Assembly (NCBI GenBank): GCA_964385055.1
Contig: CAYLMH010000044.1
Location: 1-10,568, forward strand
Direction of reading: 5' to 3'
Source of the DNA: JACRPI01 sp964385055
GTDB taxonomy: Archaea > Nanobdellota > Nanobdellia > Woesearchaeales > DSVV01
DNA: 10,568 nt
The notes beneath the pieces were generated by a model. The model was given only the letters and a program-made list of their open reading frames with translations, was not told the DNA's origin and did no database searches. Below are positions 5,591-10,568 of this stretch, in pieces; the first letter of the stretch is position 1; the number at the start of each line of letters is the position of its first letter. The translations under genes and the position numbers were made by a program.

Positions 5591-6058
5591 TTATTGTGTC
5601 CAATCTAATTTTTCTGGCGGGAAGCCTGTGTTTGCATAGACGGATTCAGGAATAGCATGGTAAACTGCAGAAAGAATAATAACACTTTCTACTAAATCCT
5701 TGTATCTTGCTATATTATTTGCAAGCCTGGTCTGCGAAACGCCTGCACGGTCACGAACTTGAGGATTTGGGCGATCATCATGAAAATAGAACACTTCTTC
5801 TTGATGTTCTCCATTTCCTTCACCAAGATTCACTTCTATTTTATTTGCAAGCTCCCAAACTGTTTGTCTTGTTGCTTCTTTACTTGCTAACGAACCATAT
5901 GCACCAAGATAATCATTGGGGAAGTATTTTATCGTATATCGTTTTCCATCAGCTCTAAGCTCCACAACAACTTCATCCAAGCAAATATCTGGAACCTTGC
6001 TGTTTGCCAACTCGTCAATTGTAGGATTTGTGACCAGAAGCTGTTTGTACGTATTCAT
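5591..6058 (-). CDS. Unrecognised 155-residue protein
   Basis: I do not recognise this protein. It is soluble in character, with no signal peptide or membrane segment and no cysteine motif. The N-terminal half has alternating hydrophobic strands (residues 27-43, including DEVVVELRADGKRYTIKYF). The middle is acidic, with EGNGEHQEEV, and the C-terminal third looks helical (NNIARYKDLVESVIILSAVYHA). It ends with PPEKLDWTQ. An AGGA lies four bases before the ATG and a TATA-like box lies 29 bases upstream, so either mode of initiation is possible. It is convergent with nothing; its 3' end abuts the promoter of the PIN operon on the same strand, and it is divergent from the 195-residue gene. Confidence 0.75.
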   Translation of the reverse strand: MNTYKQLLVTNPTIDELANSKVPDICLDEVVVELRADGKRYTIKYFPNDYLGAYGSLASKEATRQTVWELANKIEVNLGEGNGEHQEEVFYFHDDRPNPQVRDRAGVSQTRLANNIARYKDLVESVIILSAVYHAIPESVYANTGFPPEKLDWTQ

Positions 6059-6082
6059 GCATCCTGCGAAAAAAAGCTCTTC

Positions 6083-6090
6083 TTATAAAG
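6083..6090 (-). promoter_or_regulatory. TATA box for the 155-residue gene
   Basis: CTTTATAA on the minus strand is centred about 29 bases before the ATG of the 155-residue protein. It forms a divergent promoter region with the plus-strand box at 6121-6128. Confidence 0.5.
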
Positions 6091-6120
6091 ATTATGACTC
6101 ATGGTATTGCGCAGCAAAAA

Positions 6121-6128
6121 GTTTATAT
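6121..6128 (+). promoter_or_regulatory. TATA box for the 195-residue gene
   Basis: GTTTATAT is centred about 27 bases before the ATG at 6152. This supports that ATG as a leaderless start over the upstream ATG at 6101, which lies before the box. Confidence 0.55.
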
Positions 6129-6151
6129 CCTCACAGTACTCAAAAAATATC

Positions 6152-6739
6152 ATGGAAGGATTTACGCAGAAACCTGTGCGGTACAAGGGACAAGTCAGCT
6201 CCTCAAAAATGGGACCGACCTATACTGAACAAATGGTCCAGGGTGTTCGATATCAAGGAATATTTGACCTTAATGAACTTTACAAAATTATCCATGACTG
6301 GCTCACCGCTCGAGGATATCAAGTGCAGGAATCCAAATACAAAAGCATCGCACTTTCTGATGGCGGCAAAGAGCGCTCCTTTGACTGGAACGCGCACCGA
6401 AAAGCAAATGAATTTGTCATGCTCCACTTAAACATTCATTTTCAGGTTCAAGATCTGCATCATATTGAAGTCGAGAGAAATGGCGAGAAGAAAAATCTCA
6501 CCAAAGGACGCTTATTTATACGAGTAATTCAGGATTTAGAATATGATTTCAGCGAACGTTTTGCATATTCTAAATTTCATAAAATGCTCCTTAACTTTCT
6601 TGGCGATTTCATGTGGTCAAAAAAGATTGAAACGTACTGGGAAGATAAACAACGATTTAAGGCGTACGAACTCGTGAATCTCATCAAAGAGACGCTTGAC
6701 TTTATGACCCAAGGAAACGAGCACTTTGATGTCTGGTAA
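6152..6739 (+). CDS. Unrecognised 195-residue protein
   Basis: I cannot name this protein, though its pattern recalls uncharacterised small soluble proteins of DPANN-type archaea. It opens with about 30 polar residues, then DLNELYKIIHDWLTARGYQV, a helix followed by a strand. After this come two strand-rich stretches (RKANEFVMLHLNIHFQVQDL and HIEVERNGEKKNLTKGRLFI) and a basic/aromatic C-terminal helical part (KFHKMLLNFLGDFMWSKKIE). There is no signal peptide, membrane segment or Cys motif. The frame extends upstream to an ATG at 6101, but the TATA box (6121-6128) lies inside that extension. The ATG at 6152 is preferred because it sits at leaderless distance. It is divergent from the 155-residue gene. 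Confidence 0.75.
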   Translation: MEGFTQKPVRYKGQVSSSKMGPTYTEQMVQGVRYQGIFDLNELYKIIHDWLTARGYQVQESKYKSIALSDGGKERSFDWNAHRKANEFVMLHLNIHFQVQDLHHIEVERNGEKKNLTKGRLFIRVIQDLEYDFSERFAYSKFHKMLLNFLGDFMWSKKIETYWEDKQRFKAYELVNLIKETLDFMTQGNEHFDVW

Positions 6740-6755
6740 AGCTACAAAACAAACA

Positions 6756-6763
6756 TTTATAAT
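6756..6763 (+). promoter_or_regulatory. TATA box for the 59-residue gene
   Basis: TTTATAAT lies just after the 195-residue gene. A transcript start near 6785 would leave a leader of about 30 bases holding the GGTGA ribosome-binding site at 6805-6809. Confidence 0.5.
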
Positions 6764-6816
6764 GTCCTAGTGAAAGAAAAAACAAAAAAGTGAAAACCAA
6801 AAAAGGTGATTGAACG

Positions 6817-6996
6817 ATGGCACGAAAACATGAAAATAAAATGACTTCACGAGGAAACCAGACTGTCAACAAAGGACAGATGGAAAAAGTAACAAAAAAT
6901 CAAGGATTTCAACAAAGCGAAAAAAAATTTCGCATCTTCGAACGACTGGAGAAATTCTTTTCCAGAGATCACAGCAATCGAAAGAAAGAGAACTAA
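6817..6996 (+). CDS. Unrecognised 59-residue basic protein
   Basis: A short reading frame beginning MARKHENKMTSRG and ending HSNRKKEN. It is strongly basic and rich in Lys, Arg, Asn and Gln, with one possible amphipathic helix (EKKFRIFERLEKFFSR, residues 35-50). It has a good GGTGA ribosome-binding site seven bases before the ATG, a TATA box upstream and a T-run terminator directly after the stop. These make a real gene likely despite its length. The composition suggests a nucleic-acid-binding or ribosome-associated role, but that is only inference. Confidence 0.65.
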   Translation: MARKHENKMTSRGNQTVNKGQMEKVTKNQGFQQSEKKFRIFERLEKFFSRDHSNRKKEN

Positions 6997-7018
6997 TAAT
7001 TTTTTTACATTTAAATGT
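6997..7018 (+). terminator. T-run terminator after the 59-residue gene
   Basis: A long T run (about 6999-7006) follows the stop codon. It is followed by the 12-base palindrome ACATTTAAATGT (7007-7018) and a further ACATTT. It lies in the 30-base gap between this gene and the convergent phospholipase D-like gene. Confidence 0.55.
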
Positions 7019-7026
7019 TACATTTC

Positions 7027-8010
7027 TTATTTTTTTAATTTCTCAAATTCCTCGACAAATAATTGCGCAATCTCCGCATCATGAATGATGAGAATATTCT
7101 CATCATTTTTCTCATTTCCATTTTTGCTTGGATTCATCGAACCAGTAATAACTATTTTTTCATCCACAATAAAGACTTTGTGGTGTAACTTACCATCACT
7201 TTGTTCTAACGAGACATTGAGGTGTTTTAGTGTTTCATATTCGCTGTACGCACTATTTTGCGCTGCGTCAAATATTCCCGCAACTTCCACTGTTTTACTT
7301 TTTTCAAGAATGATGCTTCCAAGAAGATCAGATGTGAATGAAAATTGCATGAAGAATATGGATTCATTTGCCTGCTTGAGTGTTTCTGCAATATGTGCTT
7401 CACAATCATCTTCAGGACAGAAATAATTTTCAATGGTCGCGTTGTTGAACAAGAGCATTGTTTGCTCTGTTTTTGCGTCATAGCCAAAGTCTTCAGCCCA
7501 TAAGCTGTCGAACTCCATTTCATAATTTTCCGCGAGTGTTTTTGAAGCGATGAATAAAATATTATTGTTATTTTTTGTGGTGTCTGTGTACGTTGGATTC
7601 ATTGAACCCGTCATGATTTCTGTGTTGTCAAAGACGCAGAATTTATCATGCATATACGCTGTTCTTGTGTCTTGTTTTACAAATTGCAGATGCGCTGTTT
7701 CCTCTGCATTATCCGCATCCACAACTACTTTGACATCAAGACCCTGTTTTTCTTTTTCTTCAAGCGCTGCTATGACCTCGCTTAGATCAAGATCGTAAAA
7801 TGCGCAATGAATTGTTTCTGCGCTCTTGTTTATTTTTTGCAGCAGCTGATCTTCACACGCGTCTTCTGGACAGAAATAAACTGCAATTGATCCCTGTTCT
7901 TCAGGAATGCTTCCTGATGATGAGGTTTTTTTCTGCGCATGCAAAAAGAGAGCCAATAGGAGTACAGCGATTGCCAAAAGTGCAAGAAATAGGTATGTTT
8001 TTCTTTTCAT
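7027..8010 (-). CDS. Membrane-anchored phospholipase D-like protein with two HKD motifs
   Basis: A 327-residue protein with a Lys/Arg-flanked hydrophobic N-terminus (residues 5-23) that is a signal anchor or signal peptide, so the catalytic part is probably outside the cell. Two phospholipase D domains follow. HKD motif 1 is His121, Lys123, Asp128 in HDKFCVFD; HKD motif 2 is His276, Lys278, Asp283 in HHKVFIVD. Each is followed by TGSMNP. Each domain opens with the same CPEDxCE motif (Cys47/Cys52 and Cys198/Cys203), so the protein arose by internal duplication. The superfamily includes phospholipases, nucleases and lipid synthases, and the substrate cannot be told from the sequence. The TTG at 8023-8025 is too close to the TATA box; the ATG at 8008-8010 is preferred. 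The gene is divergent from the six-cysteine surface protein. Confidence 0.88.
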   Translation of the reverse strand: MKRKTYLFLALLAIAVLLLALFLHAQKKTSSSGSIPEEQGSIAVYFCPEDACEDQLLQKINKSAETIHCAFYDLDLSEVIAALEEKEKQGLDVKVVVDADNAEETAHLQFVKQDTRTAYMHDKFCVFDNTEIMTGSMNPTYTDTTKNNNNILFIASKTLAENYEMEFDSLWAEDFGYDAKTEQTMLLFNNATIENYFCPEDDCEAHIAETLKQANESIFFMQFSFTSDLLGSIILEKSKTVEVAGIFDAAQNSAYSEYETLKHLNVSLEQSDGKLHHKVFIVDEKIVITGSMNPSKNGNEKNDENILIIHDAEIAQLFVEEFEKLKK

Positions 8011-8028
8011 CCTTCTAAAAAACAAATG

Positions 8029-8036
8029 TTTATATA
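8029..8036 (-). promoter_or_regulatory. TATA box for the phospholipase D-like gene
   Basis: TATATAAA on the minus strand is centred about 23 bases before the ATG at 8010. It implies a leaderless or nearly leaderless mRNA and argues against the upstream TTG start. Confidence 0.55.
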
Positions 8037-8101
8037 TTATGTTTTCGCTAAAAAGTTTACAATATGTTAATTATATGGGAAAACATTAATTTTTGGTATT
8101 T

Positions 8102-8184
8102 TGGTGGCTAATTTCCACCAGTTTTCACATAATAAGTGAATTGCTCTCCGATTGGATAACATCCGATTATTAAAGCAATTCACT
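8102..8184 (+). promoter_or_regulatory. Structured 5' leader upstream of the six-cysteine protein gene
   Basis: Two hairpins lie in the 200-base gap before the ATG at 8209. The first is TGGTGG/CCACCA (8102-8120, 7-base loop). The second is much stronger: an 11-bp perfect lower stem (AGTGAATTGCT at 8135-8145 with AGCAATTCACT at 8174-8184), a 4-by-5 internal loop, and an 8-bp upper stem (GATTGGAT at 8150-8157 with ATCCGATT at 8161-8168) capped by AAC. Two upper-stem pairs are G-U on the plus strand and would be mismatches on the other, so plus-strand RNA is the likely structured form. A weak TATA-like box (8069-8076) would give a leader of about 110 bases. Confidence 0.55.
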
Positions 8185-8208
8185 ATAAGCCATAGATGAG
8201 GTGATTTC

Positions 8209-8604
8209 ATGGCAAAGCAAACAGCTGATAAAACAGGAACATACATTCTCAGCATCGTTGGTATCGTCGCTGCAGTCGGACTCTTTACCCTTTTTTCGGG
8301 AGCAAGTTCCAGCGGAGATTCTATCTCAGGTGCTGCAATAGAAGTCGGAGAAACACAATCCACTTCAACAACGTACACGGAATGGACAACATGCATTGAT
8401 GTCCTCAACGGCAAAGGCATTAAACTTGGAAATAGAGAAGGCGGATCGCTTGTCAAAGAAGACGTTTGCACTGGTCAACAAGATAATAAAATGTTGACGT
8501 ATGTTATCTGCGCAGAAGACGTTGATGGTGGCTACACATACAAATACAGCAACCCTGTTCAATGCGGTGCAGGCAAAGAATGCATTGATGGTGCATGTGT
8601 TTAA
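8209..8604 (+). CDS. Small anchored secreted protein with six cysteines
   Basis: 131 residues. Residues 12-31 form one hydrophobic segment (TYILSIVGIVAAVGLFTLFS), followed by a Ser/Gly/Thr-rich linker and an external domain. The domain has six cysteines (62, 87, 101, 119, 125, 130), enough for three disulfides, and ends with CGAGKECIDGACV. This tail resembles short Cys-Gly repeats seen in archaeal surface proteins. No enzyme motif is visible, and a structural or adhesive surface role is only a guess. The start is fixed by GAGGTGA (8198-8204), four bases before the ATG. A structured leader precedes it and a T-rich stretch follows the stop. It is divergent from the phospholipase D-like gene. 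Confidence 0.75.
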   Translation: MAKQTADKTGTYILSIVGIVAAVGLFTLFSGASSSGDSISGAAIEVGETQSTSTTYTEWTTCIDVLNGKGIKLGNREGGSLVKEDVCTGQQDNKMLTYVICAEDVDGGYTYKYSNPVQCGAGKECIDGACV

Positions 8605-8630
8605 TTTCTTTTTTTTCTTTTATTTTTCTC
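8605..8630 (+). terminator. T-rich terminator after the six-cysteine protein gene
   Basis: A stretch with T8 and shorter T runs follows the stop codon, with no hairpin, as in archaeal intrinsic termination. The transporter gene downstream has its own TATA-like box, supporting separate transcripts. Confidence 0.5.
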
Positions 8631-8635
8631 AATAG

Positions 8636-8644
8636 TTTTTTAAA
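8636..8644 (+). promoter_or_regulatory. TATA-like box for the transporter gene
   Basis: TTTTTAAAT is centred about 26 bases before the ATG at 8667. No ribosome-binding site is present in between, so a leaderless mRNA is likely. Confidence 0.5.
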
Positions 8645-8666
8645 TCCCTTTCTTTCTTAGCTGTTT

Positions 8667-9233
8667 ATGTTCCTTGACATTATTATTCCACTCTTTGCAG
8701 TTGGGCTTGCTGAACTTGGCGATAAAACACAGCTCGCGGTTCTTACTCTCGCTTCAAAACACAAAGAACACTGGCAACTTTTCTGGGGCGCAATGCTTGG
8801 CTTCCTTCTCGTTGACGGAATCGCAATTCTCTTCGGAGGGATTATTACCAAGTATATTCCTCTGCTCTATCTTCAACTTCTTGCAGGAATTATTTTTATT
8901 GTCTTTGGAATACTCACGCTTCGCTCAGAAGATGGCAATCCTCTTCCTCTTCGAAACAATGGAACATTTACATCAGCCTTTACTCTCATATTCATTGCGG
9001 AGTTGGGAGACAAAACACAGATTGCGTCTGCACTCTTTGCAACCCAATACAACATATTGTTTGTGTTTATTGGCGTTATGCTCGCACTTGCATTCCTTAC
9101 GGGAAGCGCCATTGTAGTAGGTAAAAAATTGAAAGAGAAAGTAAATCCAAAATATATTAGCCTTGTCTCGGGGATTCTGTTTATATTGATCGGTCTTGTT
9201 ACTCTTTATCCTGTCATGATTGGATTTTTTTGA
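8667..9233 (+). CDS. GDT1/UPF0016-family divalent cation transporter
   Basis: A 188-residue membrane protein with about six hydrophobic segments in two homologous halves. Each half carries the family signature E-x-G-D-K-T: Glu16–Thr21 (AELGDKT) and Glu112–Thr117 (AELGDKT). These acidic residues form the ion path in the family. Members such as yeast Gdt1, human TMEM165 and bacterial MneA move Mn2+ or Ca2+, probably in exchange for protons, at the cytoplasmic membrane in prokaryotes. The likely role here is Mn2+ or Ca2+ export; the ion cannot be decided from the sequence. No Mn riboswitch was recognised in the short upstream gap. A T7 run spans the stop codon. The gene converges on the Hel308 gene with only six bases between stop codons. 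Confidence 0.92.
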   Translation: MFLDIIIPLFAVGLAELGDKTQLAVLTLASKHKEHWQLFWGAMLGFLLVDGIAILFGGIITKYIPLLYLQLLAGIIFIVFGILTLRSEDGNPLPLRNNGTFTSAFTLIFIAELGDKTQIASALFATQYNILFVFIGVMLALAFLTGSAIVVGKKLKEKVNPKYISLVSGILFILIGLVTLYPVMIGFF

Positions 9234-9239
9234 TAAAAA

Positions 9240-10568
9240 TCAATAGTCCATAAGGCTAATCTGCCCTTTTCTCTTGTTTTCTTTGACAGGAATTTTGTCT
9301 ACTGTAATACCCACTTGTTTTTTCACAGAAACTGCTATCTTTGGACCAAGTAATTGCGTCAGCGTGGTCATGTCCACGTCTTTCACCGCGCCCAGATCTT
9401 TGATTTTATTATCATACATTTTTCTTGCTCGCACACGACCAATTCCTTCGAGACGAAGCAACGCAAATAATTCTTCTTTGACTCCTTCCTGCACACGAAA
9501 GCGGAGTTTCTGAAATTCTTTTTCCAACTCATGATACTGCAAAAGTTTCGCGAGCTCGACACAAGCATACAGCGACCAATCCCCACGATCTTTTTTTGCA
9601 TGCAACTCCCCTGGACGAACTTCAAATTGTCTTAAGAGTTCTTCTTCCCCAAACTCATTAATCCATGCTTCAAAGAATTTCGCTGTTTTGATACTCTTGA
9701 GGAATTCATCATATTCTGGATCATACATGTGCGGTTCATTGACCAGTAATTCTGACGCGTTTTTGACCAGCACACTTTCCACTTCTTCATACTCTTTTGC
9801 CTTGACGGTCAGAAGAGGTCGCATTTCTAATTGTGTCGAGATTAAATGGAGCAAAGTAAATGGCGATGTTCCTTTAGTTTTTGCTCGCTTCATGCCGCAA
9901 ATGAGATTATACGCGGTCATTGGATCCAGATAAAGTTCCGCAACTCGTTTGCCTACTATCGTTGCTTTGTACGTTTCTGTGTCATAATCCGCAGCAGTGC
10001 TGAATTCATTTTGATTTGTTTCTATGAAATTATATTCGACTAGAAGCTTCAGCATTTTGTTTATGATTTTTTCCAAGCGCTGCATATCTTTGTACTGATA
10101 CGCCCAAAATGTTTTGCTGAAAAAAGAAAGAATCTGTTCTTTTGTTCTCACGTATTCTGTCGCGATGAGGCTGAGAAGATAGGTCCGCAGAACTGGTTCG
10201 ACTGCGAGCTTTGAATAAATATCTTCTACTTCTCCTGTCACAAATTCTTCATAGATGTTTTCTTTTTCTGCTTCTGTTTTCGCAATCGTAATTGCTTCTC
10301 CTCGCGTATCTTTTCCTGGACGTCCTGCTCGGCCTGCCATTTGCTGATATTCGAGAACAGAAATTGATGTTGAACCCCAATTTTTTGAGAAACGCTTGAG
10401 ATCTCTGATGATTGCTCTGTATGCTGGAAGATCAACGCCCATCGCAAGTGTTGGAGTGCACGCAATGCATTTGATGACTCCTGTCCTGAACGCGTTTTCT
10501 ATCGCTGTTTTTTGTTTTTGGACAAGACCTGCGTGATGAAACGCAATGCCGTATTTGACGCACGCTGC
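9240..10568 (-). CDS. hel308: Hel308-type Ski2-like DNA helicase (N-terminus beyond window)
   Basis: The frame is open to the window edge and 442 C-terminal residues are present. The missing part holds RecA domain 1 with the ATP-binding motifs. Visible are GIAFHHAGL and TPTLAMGVDLPA (helicase motif V), QQMAGRAGRPG (motif VI, with the arginine finger), a winged-helix region, the helical ratchet region, and a C-terminal helix-hairpin-helix (LEGIGRVRARKMYDN). This order is that of Hel308, which unwinds lagging strands at stalled replication forks. The C-terminus KGQISLMDY has Q-x-x-L-x-x-Y, reminiscent of a PCNA-interacting motif. The gene is convergent with the transporter gene. Confidence 0.95.
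   Translation of the reverse strand, partial: AACVKYGIAFHHAGLVQKQKTAIENAFRTGVIKCIACTPTLAMGVDLPAYRAIIRDLKRFSKNWGSTSISVLEYQQMAGRAGRPGKDTRGEAITIAKTEAEKENIYEEFVTGEVEDIYSKLAVEPVLRTYLLSLIATEYVRTKEQILSFFSKTFWAYQYKDMQRLEKIINKMLKLLVEYNFIETNQNEFSTAADYDTETYKATIVGKRVAELYLDPMTAYNLICGMKRAKTKGTSPFTLLHLISTQLEMRPLLTVKAKEYEEVESVLVKNASELLVNEPHMYDPEYDEFLKSIKTAKFFEAWINEFGEEELLRQFEVRPGELHAKKDRGDWSLYACVELAKLLQYHELEKEFQKLRFRVQEGVKEELFALLRLEGIGRVRARKMYDNKIKDLGAVKDVDMTTLTQLLGPKIAVSVKKQVGITVDKIPVKENKRKGQISLMDY

Noticed and set aside
6101..6151. Upstream ATG extension of the 195-residue protein
   Set aside because: The TATA box at 6121-6128 lies inside it and sits at leaderless spacing from the ATG at 6152.
8011..8025. 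TTG start giving a five-residue longer phospholipase D-like protein
   Set aside because: Only a few bases from the TATA box, so it would lie upstream of the expected transcript start.
8135..8187. Hairpin as an archaeal H/ACA guide RNA
   Set aside because: It has a stem, internal loop and ATA after the lower stem, but no K-turn or K-loop signature in the upper stem.

Overview
The window looks like part of an archaeal genome, most likely a DPANN-type lineage (Woesearchaeota/Pacearchaeota-like); the lineage is an inference from overall character only. Archaeal markers are an Rpo7–Spt4–S24e–S27ae cluster, a Hel308 helicase, a deoxyhypusine synthase family protein and an Fcf1-type PIN protein. 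Several genes have a TATA-like box about 23–29 bases before the ATG with no ribosome-binding site (leaderless mRNAs). Others, mainly operon-internal genes, use GGTGA-type ribosome-binding sites. No tRNA, rRNA, CRISPR array or insertion sequence was seen.

Left part (1–3254, all minus strand): a polyamine/hypusine group. In transcription order it holds a PLP-dependent basic amino-acid decarboxylase (probably arginine decarboxylase), an agmatinase, and a deoxyhypusine synthase cut by the window edge. Together they could turn arginine into agmatine, then putrescine, and supply the aminobutyl group for hypusine on aIF5A. Each gene seems to have its own promoter or terminator. A 431-base non-coding gap with several small inverted repeats follows (3255–3685).

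Centre (3686–5548, minus): a conserved archaeal information-processing operon read as PIN protein, Rpo7, Spt4, a 40-residue small ORF, S24e and S27ae. Two things are odd. S27ae has lost three of the four zinc-ribbon cysteines. The 40-residue ORF ends in an exact copy of the last 17 residues of Spt4, from a 35-bp perfect direct repeat that contains an 8-bp stem-loop.

Right-centre (5591–6996): a divergently transcribed pair of unrecognised proteins (155 and 195 residues) and a 59-residue basic protein.

Right part (7027–10568): a membrane-anchored double-HKD phospholipase D-like protein (minus), a small anchored six-cysteine surface protein (plus) with a strongly structured 5' leader, a GDT1/UPF0016-family cation transporter (plus), and the C-terminal 442 residues of Hel308 (minus, cut by the window edge). 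The best candidates for something undescribed are the Spt4-tail small ORF with its repeated hairpin, the zinc-less S27ae, and the 50-base hairpin leader at 8135–8184.
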